NCBI GenBank assembly: GCA_023663025.1
Contig: JAMPIC010000006.1
Coordinates: 1-64,000, forward strand
Reading direction: 5' to 3'
Source of the DNA: Prevotella sp.
GTDB lineage: Bacteria; Bacillota; Clostridia; Oscillospirales; Ruminococcaceae
Length of the DNA: 64,000 bases
Position numbers and translations under genes: made by a program. The notes beneath the pieces are model-generated. The model was not told where the DNA came from. It saw nothing but the letters and a program-made list of their open reading frames with translations, and did no database searches. Shown piece after piece: positions 14,550 through 22,152 of the stretch. The number at the start of each line of letters is the position of its first letter. The first letter of the stretch is position 1.

Positions 14550-15848
14550 ATGAAATTAAATGAACTCAGATCGTTAAGATCGTTTTTTATCCTGTGGCTT
14601 ACACAGGCTCTTTCCACGCTGGGCAGCGCAATGACGGGATTTGCGCTGATAATAGTCCTGTATCAAAACAGCGGCTCGGCGCTTACTACCGCCCTGCTTT
14701 CGGTGTGCTCCTACGCGCCGTATGTGCTTATGAGCATTTTCGCGGGCGCGCTCAGCGACAAGTGGGACAAAAAGCTGACCATGCTTGTGTGCGACAGCTT
14801 CGCCGCAGTCTGCACCGTCGTCACGCTGATACTGTTCAAAACGGGCAGTCTCGCGCCTTGGCATCTCTATATCCTCAACGCATTGGGCGGACTTATGAAC
14901 ACCGTCCAGCAGCCCGCCTCCGAGGTCGCCGTAACTTTGCTTACGCCGAAAGAATATTACCAAAAAACAAGCGGTATGCGGTCGTTTTCGGGTTCGCTGG
15001 TGACTATCCTTACGCCGTCGATAGCGGCGGCGGTCATGTCCTTCTGGGGCGTGGAGGCGGTTATCGCCATCGACCTGTGTACGTTCGCCGCGGCGTTTCT
15101 CGCGCTGCTGCTGTTTATAAAGATACCCGACGTTCCGAAAGAAAACGGCGGGCAGGGAGAGCAAACGGAATCCGTTCTGGCGTCGGCGAAAAGCGGACTT
15201 GTCTGGCTGAAAACCAATCCCAAAATACTGTGGCTGATACTTTTTCTGGCGGCGATAAATCTTATCGCTTCGATTTACGACGCGGCACTGCCCGCCATGA
15301 CGCTGTCCCACAGAAACGGCGGAGAAGCCGCTCTCGGCGCGGTCAACACCTGCGTGGGGATCGCTTCCCTTGCGGGCAGCGTGATAGCTACGTTTCTTCC
15401 CGAACCGAAAAGCAGAGTGCGGGTGATATGCAATACCCTGCTTATTTCCATGAGTACGGAAAATTTCCTGCTCGCTTTCGGAAAAACTCCCGTTGTATGG
15501 TGTATCGGAGCGGTACTCGGCTGGATAGTCATTCCCGTTATGAATGCCAATATGGACGTAATTTTCCGCAGCGAGATACCCGCCGAAATGCAGGGCAGGG
15601 TGTACTCCGCAAGGAATACGCTTCAGTTTTTCACTATCCCCCTGGGATTTTTCCTCGGCGGCATATTGGTCGACAAAGTGTTTGAACCGCTTATCGCGGG
15701 ACTTCCCGCAGACAGCCTGTCCGTGATGATATTCGGCGGCGAAAAGGGTTCGGGAGCGGCAATGCTGTTTTTTGTCATAGGGATAGCGGGGGTCGCGGTG
15801 TGCCTGATATTCAGAAAAATAATTCTGCGCGTAACGGACGGGACATAA
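14550..15848 (+). CDS. MFS efflux transporter, Mef/MFS_3-like
   Basis: 432 aa, about 12 TM segments. The opening FFILWLTQALSTLGSAMTGF, the loop SDKWDKKLTMLVCD and the central Pro/Asn loop are typical of the macrolide-efflux (Mef-like) branch of MFS drug exporters. The substrate cannot be told from sequence. Start 14550 lies behind AAAGGAGCAAGG. The upstream leader ORF and alternative helices suggest drug-inducible translation, which supports an export role for a ribosome-targeting compound. Confidence 0.82.
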   Translation: MKLNELRSLRSFFILWLTQALSTLGSAMTGFALIIVLYQNSGSALTTALLSVCSYAPYVLMSIFAGALSDKWDKKLTMLVCDSFAAVCTVVTLILFKTGSLAPWHLYILNALGGLMNTVQQPASEVAVTLLTPKEYYQKTSGMRSFSGSLVTILTPSIAAAVMSFWGVEAVIAIDLCTFAAAFLALLLFIKIPDVPKENGGQGEQTESVLASAKSGLVWLKTNPKILWLILFLAAINLIASIYDAALPAMTLSHRNGGEAALGAVNTCVGIASLAGSVIATFLPEPKSRVRVICNTLLISMSTENFLLAFGKTPVVWCIGAVLGWIVIPVMNANMDVIFRSEIPAEMQGRVYSARNTLQFFTIPLGFFLGGILVDKVFEPLIAGLPADSLSVMIFGGEKGSGAAMLFFVIGIAGVAVCLIFRKIILRVTDGT

Positions 15849-15894
15849 AGTGCTTCTTGCCTGTTGTAAACAACGCCAACTTCTTCACTCCGTT

Positions 15895-16626
15895 TCAATC
15901 ATGTCTCTGTTCCGTATTGGCAAACGTCTCGCAGAAACGCCCCGCAAAAGCGGGCGGCTCGCCTGCGGTGTAAAGATGCGAGATATCCCCTATCGCGCTC
16001 GCTCTGAAATACGCTGTACCCTCGCGGCGTTCCTCGGTGCAGAGGGTAGTCACCGCCGTGGGAGCGGTCATCAGACCATGCCACAGAACCATAGGCGAGA
16101 TACCGAGAAGATGTCCCAGCATAACGCACTGCACGCCGAAGTGGCAGAAAAACACCAGCGTGTCCTCATTGGGCTTTTCCGCGCGGTAGACGTTGTTCTC
16201 GCGGACGTAGCCGTGGGCGGCGAGGATTCCGTCCAGACCGTCCCACACCTCCGCAAGCTTTTCGCTCATGCTGCCAGACCGCATAATGGGCAGACCGTAC
16301 CACTCGTCCTTGCTGTAGTATTCGGGGACGGCTGTCCACTCCCCGGGGATCATATCCCAGGGAATGCCCCTGACGTACCCCGTGACGGGGTCGGTTATCT
16401 CTACGTTAAATTCCCGGAGCCAGGGCATTACCTCCGCTTCGCGCCCCGCCTTTTTCAGCGTAAGGGAAGCGGTGTCTCTTGCCCGTCCGAGGGGGGAGAC
16501 GTAGTAGTCCGCAACGTCGAGGGGAGCTATCCGTTCCGCGAGAATTTCGGCTTCCCGCCAGCCTTTCGGGGTTAGGGAATCTATGGAATAGTCGGGGTCT
16601 CCGTGGCGTATGATCAGCAGCTTCAT
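15895..16626 (-). CDS. Histidine phosphatase family protein
   Basis: 243 aa, phosphoglycerate-mutase-like fold. Catalytic RHG in LLIIRHGDPDY (residues 3-13), the second Arg in SPLGRARDTA, the Glu in LREFNVEI, and the second His in FFCHFGVQCVM. It removes phosphate from a small molecule or protein; the substrate is unknown. It has its own consensus promoter and is convergent with the MFS gene. Confidence 0.9.
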   Translation of the reverse strand: MKLLIIRHGDPDYSIDSLTPKGWREAEILAERIAPLDVADYYVSPLGRARDTASLTLKKAGREAEVMPWLREFNVEITDPVTGYVRGIPWDMIPGEWTAVPEYYSKDEWYGLPIMRSGSMSEKLAEVWDGLDGILAAHGYVRENNVYRAEKPNEDTLVFFCHFGVQCVMLGHLLGISPMVLWHGLMTAPTAVTTLCTEERREGTAYFRASAIGDISHLYTAGEPPAFAGRFCETFANTEQRHD

Positions 16627-16660
16627 ATATGTAACTCCTTTGCAAAATGTTTCCTGCCTA

Positions 16661-16689
16661 ATTATAGCACCCGAAAAGCGTTATGTCAA
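16661..16689 (-). promoter_or_regulatory. Promoter of the histidine phosphatase gene
   Basis: Minus strand: TTGACA (16684-16689), 17-base spacer, TATAAT (16661-16666). Confidence 0.85.
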
Positions 16690-16693
16690 TTTA

Positions 16694-16726
16694 AAAGCGG
16701 CGGACAAAGCCATGTCCCGCCGCTTT
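16694..16726 (-). terminator. Terminator of the SLOG gene
   Basis: A stem of about 12 bp with a one-base bulge (AAAGCGGCGG...CCGCCGCTTT) overlaps the SLOG stop codon and is followed on the minus strand by TTTTAAATT. Confidence 0.75.
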
Positions 16727-17195
16727 ATATTTTCATATTCAGAATTTGTTTACCCAGCCTTTTCGCCATGCGGACGGTCTGCGACGTGCCGCTGCGCATG
16801 TTTTCGCCGCAGTAGCAAACGCATATGTCACCCAGCTCGGCAAGCCGCGCGTTGCGCTTTTTCATGCAGTCCTTGTCGTAATGCTCGGAAACCACCTCGA
16901 CCGTGTCGGCGGCTTCGAGAATTTTTCGGTATTCTTCCCTGTCGAAAGCGTGCCATTTCGCGGTCTGCTCCTCGGGGGGACAGGGCAGCACCAGATGCAG
17001 CCTGATACACGGCACATGATTTTCGCGCATAAAAAGTACTGCCTTTTCGCAGAACATATCCCAGCCCAGCGCACCGCCCGCGTAAAAGTCGGTCGCTCCC
17101 CCGATGATCAGGTTTTTCAGCGTTGCCATGAATTTTTGGTTTGTTTCCATGTCAATGTTTATTTTTCTGTGTCCTGTGAAAAATACGGATTTCAT
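16725..17195 (-). CDS. SLOG-family (DUF1273/YpsA-like) protein
   Basis: 156 aa single-domain Rossmann-like protein. Family landmarks: N-terminal FFTGHRKI, the glycine loop FYAGGALGWDMFCEKAV, LHLVLPCPPEEQTAKW, and the C-terminal SGTSQTVRMAKRLGKQIL. SLOG proteins are predicted to bind nucleotides or nucleotide-derived ligands, and some act in conflict systems; the role here is unknown. It is divergent from an RHH/XRE pair across an operator-like AT-rich region. Confidence 0.85.
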   Translation of the reverse strand: MKSVFFTGHRKINIDMETNQKFMATLKNLIIGGATDFYAGGALGWDMFCEKAVLFMRENHVPCIRLHLVLPCPPEEQTAKWHAFDREEYRKILEAADTVEVVSEHYDKDCMKKRNARLAELGDICVCYCGENMRSGTSQTVRMAKRLGKQILNMKI

Positions 17196-17201
17196 GTTTT
17201 T

Positions 17202-17296
17202 ACACCTCGTTATAACATAATATATAACCTAATTTATAACATATATTATATCATATTATAATACCAAATGTCAATGTATAATATATGTTAGAGGTG
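17202..17296. promoter_or_regulatory. Divergent promoter/operator region
   Basis: Minus strand: TTGACA (17269-17274), 18-base spacer, TATAAT (17245-17250), driving the SLOG gene. Plus strand: TATAAT at 17277-17282 with no clear -35. TTATAACATA occurs at 17210-17219 and 17234-17243 (24 bases apart), with an inverted TATATGTTA at 17282-17290 over the plus-strand start region, as expected for autoregulation. Confidence 0.65.
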
Positions 17297-17301
17297 ATTT
17301 T

Positions 17302-17505
17302 ATGTCTGAAAAACTGCAAATAAGCAAACGAACCGCCCTCAAAGGCGAGGACGGTTACAAAACCTTTTCAATAAGAATAAAGGATACCACTGTTGAACGC
17401 CTTGACAGTATAGCAAATGAAACTAACCGCTACAGGAATGAAATTATTAACATAATGCTTGAATTTGCGATTGAACACTGTGAAATAACGGAAGAAACCT
17501 CATGA
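17302..17505 (+). CDS. Small ribbon-helix-helix-type regulator
   Basis: 67 aa. A predicted beta strand (KTFSIRIKD) followed by two helices (TTVERLDSIANET; YRNEIINIMLEFAIEH) fits an Arc/CopG RHH DNA-binding dimer. Behind GAGGTG. Overlaps the next gene by 4 bases (ATGA), so the two are co-translated. A role as autoregulator of the divergent region is inferred. No toxin partner is recognisable. Confidence 0.7.
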   Translation: MSEKLQISKRTALKGEDGYKTFSIRIKDTTVERLDSIANETNRYRNEIINIMLEFAIEHCEITEETS

Positions 17506-17810
17506 CTATACTTGAAAGAATACTTCAACTGAGAGACGAGCGCGGTTGGACAGAATATCGTCTGTCCGAAGAAGCCGGAATTTCTCAATCAACCGTATCT
17601 TCGTGGTTTCGTAAAAATGTAAATCCGTCAAAGGCTTCTCTCGAAAAGATATGCAAGGCGCTCAATATAACAATGTCTCAGTTTTTCGCGTTTGACAACG
17701 AGCCTGTCGTTCTGACCGACAAACAAAGACAGGTTCTGGAAAACTGGAATAAATTAAATCCCAAACAGCAAGATATTATTTTGGAACTTCTCATCTCAAT
17801 GCTGCCATAA
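17502..17810 (+). CDS. XRE-family HTH regulator
   Basis: 102 aa. HTH at residues 4-58 (LQLRDERGWTEYRLSEEAGI, then SQSTVSSWFRKN), typical of cro/cI-like repressors; the C-terminal part (LTDKQRQVLENWNKLNPKQQ) is a short helical dimerisation segment. It shares an ATGA junction with the RHH gene. Such small pairs are common at borders of mobile elements, but no integrase or phage gene is nearby. Confidence 0.85.
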   Translation: MTILERILQLRDERGWTEYRLSEEAGISQSTVSSWFRKNVNPSKASLEKICKALNITMSQFFAFDNEPVVLTDKQRQVLENWNKLNPKQQDIILELLISMLP

Positions 17811-17820
17811 AACTTATTTT

Positions 17821-18048
17821 GTTGAAAACAGTCCACAGGACTGTTTTCAAGGGTTACTGTGTCGCATACCGAGGGGAACGCCCTCTATCGCAGGGCGTTC
17901 CCCTCTTGAAAATGTCCCGTCGGGACATTTTCAATTCACCCCCCTGCGGGTCTCCATTCTGCGAATGGAGTGGCGACCAGGGGCTCTGCCCCGTGGACCT
18001 CGCAGCCTTGAAAGGCTGGCGAACTTTTTAGTCGCAGCTGCGCTGCGG
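17821..18048. repeat. Hairpin mosaic containing dispersed repeat, copy B
   Basis: Successive perfect hairpins: 17822-17850, 17871-17905 (14-bp stem), 17906-17934 and 17952-17970 (CTGCG loop). Then comes the 58-base core identical to copy A (17973-18030) and a final hairpin (18033-18047). The remainder of 17811-18219 has no gene and no antitoxin frame upstream of mazF. Confidence 0.85.
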
Positions 18049-18219
18049 AGATGTCCCGCTAACCCGTACATGCTGTCCCGCATATACTGTAATGTCCCAA
18101 TATATTTGCCGAATATGAAATATTGTTCCCGGTGATTATTTTTTCAATTTCCGTCAACAATAATACCATAAGGCGGCTGCCCTCCTCGGGACTGCCGCTA
18201 CTCGGTAAAATAGGAGTGT

Positions 18220-18582
18220 ATGGAAGTGTCAGTAAAAAGGGGAGAAATCTATTACGCAGACCTCAGCCCCGTTGTGGGCTCGGAACAGGGCGGTATCCGT
18301 CCCGTATTGATCGTCCAGAACGACGTGGGCAACAAGCACAGCCCCACCGTCATCGCCGCGGCGATCACAAGCCAGCGGGAAAAATCCAAGCTGCCCACTC
18401 ACATCGAGCTTAACGCCGACAAGTGCGGACTTCAAAAAGACAGCATCGTCCTTCTCGAACAGATCAGGACTATCGACAAAAAACGTCTCAAAGAGCGTAT
18501 GGGTGAACTTGACCCCACCGCCATGACCAGAGTAAACAGCGCCCTGTCCATCAGCTTCGGTCTGCATAACGACGCTACATAA
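18220..18582 (+). CDS. MazF/PemK-family endoribonuclease toxin, solitary
   Basis: 120 aa. Typical EndoA/MazF: RGEIYYADLSPVVGSEQGGI with the catalytic Arg region IRPVLIVQND, AAAITSQ, and the ELNADKCGLQKDSIVLLEQI, RTIDKKRL segment. It cleaves single-stranded RNA at short motifs. ATG 18220 follows AGGAG. No MazE or EndoAI-type antitoxin precedes it; the 400 bases upstream are hairpin repeat. The antitoxin may be in trans, or the gene may be chromosomal housekeeping as in some Bacillus relatives. Confidence 0.9.
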   Translation: MEVSVKRGEIYYADLSPVVGSEQGGIRPVLIVQNDVGNKHSPTVIAAAITSQREKSKLPTHIELNADKCGLQKDSIVLLEQIRTIDKKRLKERMGELDPTAMTRVNSALSISFGLHNDAT

Positions 18583-18620
18583 GACTTTGCGCGTCTTTGT
18601 CTTATGTAGGACTATAAACA

Positions 18621-18655
18621 AAAAAGGATACCCCTCGCCGAGCGGTATCCTTTTT
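18621..18655. terminator. Bidirectional terminator between mazF and cheD
   Basis: A 12-bp stem (18621-18632 with 18644-18655) has A-run and T-run flanks, so it can terminate both the mazF transcript and the leftward flagellar operon. Confidence 0.9.
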
Positions 18656-18660
18656 TATTA

Positions 18661-19143
18661 TCAGTACATCTTTGTGGGTCTCGTTGCCGCGCGTATTTCC
18701 ATTATGCCCGTGTCTCCGTGGAAAAACTGCGTCCGTCCGAAATTCGCGCCTGTTTCCTCCGCTATGATCCTTATTTTGTACGACGAAAGCACCTGCTTTA
18801 CCGCCGCAACGTTTCTCTCGCCGATATTGAATACCGATGAATTAACACTGAACATCTGGGCGCCCCCGGCGATTTTGGCTGTAAGACGCGCCTTATTCGC
18901 TCCGAGCATAGTCATTTTCTGGATAAGTTCCGCTATGCCCGTATCGGCGTATCTCCGCTTGTTATTGCCCCCCTGCGCCGCCTCTGTGCTTAACGGCAGC
19001 ATTATGTGGGCAAGTCCCGCGATCTTTTTGTCGGGATCGTACAGACAGATCCCCACGCATGAACCGAGGGCGTATGTAACCAGCGTGTCGGGTGACTTTA
19101 CAACGTTCAAATCCGCAATGCCAACTGTAACAGTGTTTGCCAT
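18661..19143 (-). CDS. cheD: Chemoreceptor glutamine deamidase CheD
   Basis: 160 aa. Deamidates Gln residues on chemoreceptors and binds CheC. Catalytic Cys and His are visible in LGSCVGICLYDPDKKIAGLA followed by HIMLP. Last gene of the flagellar/chemotaxis operon; its start overlaps the end of cheC by 1 base. CheC-CheD form the adaptation pair known from Bacillus. Confidence 0.96.
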   Translation of the reverse strand: MANTVTVGIADLNVVKSPDTLVTYALGSCVGICLYDPDKKIAGLAHIMLPLSTEAAQGGNNKRRYADTGIAELIQKMTMLGANKARLTAKIAGGAQMFSVNSSVFNIGERNVAAVKQVLSSYKIRIIAEETGANFGRTQFFHGDTGIMEIRAATRPTKMY

Positions 19144-19763
19144 TATCCACTCACTCCCAGTCTTGTGAAAAGAGTTTCAAGAGACCCCATTTCGGGAACA
19201 AGTATCATGTTGCTTTTTATTTCTCCGCCGTCTATCTTGAAGCTGTCGTCGATAAAAAGCGCTTTATTTCCGACCTGTGCGAACTCTATGACCGGCACGC
19301 TTAATATCGCGCCCACCATATCGACGGTCATCACGGGCACCGAAATGTCTATCGTCATGCCCGTAAGAGCCGCTATCGCGTTTATGTATGAGCCTCCCAT
19401 TATATTTCCTACCTCGGAAATAAATGATTTTTCCATATCGTTCATTTCAAGCAGATTGCTTATTTCCGATCCGAAAAGAGCTTTTGTCATTCTGCTTGCA
19501 AAGGAATGCTGAAGAACGTAAAGCATCATTCCCGTTATGTCTCCGCTTATGTTTATGAGCATACCGATCGCGATATTTTCGGGTCCTCCGAGAAAACTCA
19601 CCGCGTCGCTGAAATCGAGGACTTTCACTGCCGGTACGGCTATGTCCGTATTGCACTGCAATATCTCCGAAAGCGCGCTGGCAGCGTTTCCCGAACCTAT
19701 GCTTCCAAGCTCCTTTAGGACGTCCAGATGCATAGCCTGAAGCTGCTCAACATTTTTTATCAT
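19143..19763 (-). CDS. cheC: CheY-P phosphatase CheC
   Basis: 206 aa, two pseudo-symmetric halves. The second phosphatase site is complete: S-x3-E-x2-N-x22-P in SFISEVGNIMGGSYINA. The first (DVLKELGSIGSGNAASALSE) has D, E and the distal P, but the Asn is Ser (ELGS), so only one active site should work. Binds CheD. Lies immediately before cheD. Confidence 0.95.
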   Translation of the reverse strand: MIKNVEQLQAMHLDVLKELGSIGSGNAASALSEILQCNTDIAVPAVKVLDFSDAVSFLGGPENIAIGMLINISGDITGMMLYVLQHSFASRMTKALFGSEISNLLEMNDMEKSFISEVGNIMGGSYINAIAALTGMTIDISVPVMTVDMVGAILSVPVIEFAQVGNKALFIDDSFKIDGGEIKSNMILVPEMGSLETLFTRLGVSG

Positions 19764-19786
19764 ACTGTTGTATCCTTTCTTTCAAA

Positions 19787-20530
19787 TCAGTTCCTGAGAT
19801 TATTTATAATATTCTCAAGCTCGTCGTGTGTCTTTACCATGTTGACGTTAAGCTGATAGGCTCTCTGGTACTCGATGACCTTTGTCATCTCGTTGGCAAC
19901 ATTGGTGCCCGAAGCTTCCAGCCATCTCTGCTTTTTGCCCAAACCCTGATCCGCCACCGCCGGTCCGCTTGAAGCCGTATCGATAAAGTAGTTGTCGCCC
20001 ACCATATCCAGACCGTAGGGATTTTCAAATCTGTAAACTCCCACCATCTCGGCAAGAGCCTCGTCGTCTATCTCCGTGGGGGAATTTTCCTTGAACGGCA
20101 CTTCTATGCGGTTTCCCTCATAGTCCAGCACCCAGCCTCCCCAGGAGTTGCACAGCAGCCAGGGAGCGTCCTCCGCGTCGCTTTCCCTTGTGATGATAAA
20201 CGAGCCGTCCTTAGTGTAGTTGACGGTGTTCTCGGGAGTAAGTATCGCGAAGAAGCCCTCGTCCAGAGCCGAAAAGTCAAGCACTCTTCCCGTCTCGCGA
20301 AGCTGCGACTGCTCGAACATCATGTCCGTTTTCTGAACTCTTACGCCGTGACCGAACTGTGTCTCGGTGTTGTCGTTGTTCCTTTCCGTGTAGATAAGAT
20401 CCGCAAACGACGGTCTCGACGCTTTAAAGCCGAAAGTGTTTACGTTTGCCAGGTTATTCGCCGTAACGTCCATCGCAAGCTGATAGCTTATCACGCCCGA
20501 AGCGGCGGTATAGTACCCGATATTGCTCAT
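19787..20530 (-). CDS. Flagellar rod/hook-basal body protein, FlgG/FlhP-like
   Basis: 247 aa. N-terminal rod signature (YYTAASGVISYQLAMDVTAN followed by NLANVNTFGFKA) and C-terminal coiled-coil signature (LEASGTNVANEMTKVIEYQR followed by AYQLNV). One of two adjacent FlgG-like proteins; together with the next they should form the distal rod, like FlhO/FlhP in Bacillus. Which is the FlgF-type and which the FlgG-type cannot be settled by reading. Confidence 0.93.
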   Translation of the reverse strand: MSNIGYYTAASGVISYQLAMDVTANNLANVNTFGFKASRPSFADLIYTERNNDNTETQFGHGVRVQKTDMMFEQSQLRETGRVLDFSALDEGFFAILTPENTVNYTKDGSFIITRESDAEDAPWLLCNSWGGWVLDYEGNRIEVPFKENSPTEIDDEALAEMVGVYRFENPYGLDMVGDNYFIDTASSGPAVADQGLGKKQRWLEASGTNVANEMTKVIEYQRAYQLNVNMVKTHDELENIINNLRN

Positions 20531-20584
20531 TGCCTCAGTTCCTTTCCGAAATTATTCATAAGCGGGAAACGGCAGTCTCCGCGC

Positions 20585-21340
20585 TTAGTTTATGCTTGCA
20601 AGCTCGTTCACCGCGAGCTGATTTATGCTGTTGGCGATCTTAAGGGCGGAGCTGCACGCGGTAAATACATGCTGCGCGTCCATAGCCGCGATGGTCTCCT
20701 CCGCGACGTCAACATTGGAACGCTCGAACCAGCCCTGCTTGACCTGATATATCAGCCCCTCGGGAAGATTTCCGATAGGCGCGTCCTCATAGGGGCGCAT
20801 AAGGTTGTCGTCCACCTTTTCCACGTCGGTATCGGGCGCAACGTAGCTAAATCCCAGCCGGAAAACTCTGCCGTCGTCCACGGTAAGCTCGCCGAAGCGG
20901 TCGATCTGGAAATCGGCAGTACCCAGCTGTATCCTTTCCCCGTTCTCGTCAAGGACGTAGCCGGTAGTTCCGAGAGTAAGGTAACCCTCTCCGTTAATGG
21001 TGAACTGACCGTTCCTTGTGAGCAGGGTCTCCCCCGTTCTGCGCTCCTCGATGTTGAAGTAAATGTTTCCCACAAGCGCAACGTCAAGGCGCGAGCCGGT
21101 GTTCTCGAAAGTTCCCTGTTCGGTGTTCGTATAGGTGTAGTCGATGGTGCGGTAACGGATAGTACCCGTCTGGCTGTGCCTGTTGTTGATGAGCAGCAGT
21201 TCCTCCGCAAAGGTAATGGGGATAGCCTCGTCAGCCTTGTAGCCTGCCGTTTTTGCATTGGCAAGGTTATTGGTGATGACGTTGAGTATCCTCTGCTCGT
21301 TGATGATACCGTTTGCCGCGGTATAGTAGCCTCTGAGCAT
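20585..21340 (-). CDS. Flagellar rod/hook-basal body protein, FlgF/FlhO-like
   Basis: 251 aa from ATG 21340 behind GGAGG; the open frame extends further upstream into fliA but lacks a site. N-terminal LRGYYTAANGIINEQRILNV followed by ITNNLANAKTAGYKA and C-terminal ERSNVDVAEETIAAMDAQHV are rod-protein signatures. The C-terminal helix ends in NSINQLAVNELASIN, shorter than in hook proteins. Co-transcribed between fliA and the second FlgG-like gene. Confidence 0.93.
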   Translation of the reverse strand: MLRGYYTAANGIINEQRILNVITNNLANAKTAGYKADEAIPITFAEELLLINNRHSQTGTIRYRTIDYTYTNTEQGTFENTGSRLDVALVGNIYFNIEERRTGETLLTRNGQFTINGEGYLTLGTTGYVLDENGERIQLGTADFQIDRFGELTVDDGRVFRLGFSYVAPDTDVEKVDDNLMRPYEDAPIGNLPEGLIYQVKQGWFERSNVDVAEETIAAMDAQHVFTACSSALKIANSINQLAVNELASIN

Positions 21341-21354
21341 ACTGAAACCTCCTT

Positions 21355-22119
21355 CTATTTGGTCATATAGTCTGCGAGATATTTCTTCATTTTCTGGACT
21401 GCCTGCGCATGCATCTGGCAGACGCGGCTTTCCGAAACGTCCAGAACCTTTCCTATGTCGGAAAACCTCAGCTTTTCGTAGTAATAAAGGGTAATGACAA
21501 GTCTCTCTCTTTCTTTGAGGGACTTTATCGCCTCGGCAAGATATTTCATTTTTTCCTGCCTGTGAACGCCTGCCTCCGCCGACCACATTCCGTCGTCGTC
21601 GGCTTTTTCGGGGATATCGAAGCCGCTGTCCATGACCATTTCCTCGAAAGAAAGGGTCTGCGCCGCAGCAGCCTGAGCCGTACAGCTTTCCACCTTTTCC
21701 ACGGGAAGCTTCATTCTTTCGGCGATCTCCTCAACGGTCGGCTCTCTGTCCAGCTCCTCGTAGAGGGCGGAATAAGCGGCGTCGTAATCTCTTGCGAACC
21801 GCCTTATCCCTCTGGGGATAAAGTCCTGCCGCCTGATAAAATCTATGATCGCGCCCCGTACTTTTATGGAAGCGTATGTCTCGAACTTCACGCCCTTTTT
21901 GGGGTCGAAGCTGTCCACCGCGCCCATCAGGGCGATCGTAGCCTCGTTTATTATGTCGCCGGTTTCCGCGAACTTTATGTACATATTTCTTGTTGACAGC
22001 GCGGCGAACTTAACAATGTTCATATAAGCCATGATAACGCGGTTCCGGAGAGCCTTGTCGCCGGTCTGCTTATAGCGGAGAAGCAGCAGCGCTCTCTCTT
22101 CTTTTTCGTTATCAGCCAC
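21355..22119 (-). CDS. fliA: Flagellar sigma factor sigma-28 (FliA/SigD)
   Basis: 254 aa. Region 2 (NRVIMAYMNIVKFAALSTRN ... EATIALMGAVDSFDPKKGVK, FETYASIKVRGAIIDFIRRQ), region 3 and region 4 HTH (LKERERLVITLYYYEKLRFS, DIGKVLDVSESRVCQMHAQA) are intact. GTG 22119 is preferred because GGAGG lies 8 bases upstream; a TTG at 22137 would add six residues. Directs late flagellar genes, which lie outside the window. Directly follows flhA; flhF and flhG, which often intervene, are absent. Confidence 0.96.
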   Translation of the reverse strand: MADNEKEERALLLLRYKQTGDKALRNRVIMAYMNIVKFAALSTRNMYIKFAETGDIINEATIALMGAVDSFDPKKGVKFETYASIKVRGAIIDFIRRQDFIPRGIRRFARDYDAAYSALYEELDREPTVEEIAERMKLPVEKVESCTAQAAAAQTLSFEEMVMDSGFDIPEKADDDGMWSAEAGVHRQEKMKYLAEAIKSLKERERLVITLYYYEKLRFSDIGKVLDVSESRVCQMHAQAVQKMKKYLADYMTK

Positions 22120-22152
22120 AGAACTCACCTCCGTCAACCGTTATCGGTCGTT

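Noticed and set aside
14594..15685. A 363-codon frame overlapping the MFS gene in another frame
   Set aside because: Arg-rich, no site for initiation, and the MFS frame is clearly the coding one.
17811..18219. An antitoxin gene for MazF
   Set aside because: All frames are short and the region is hairpin repeat; no RHH or AbrB-like segment is seen.
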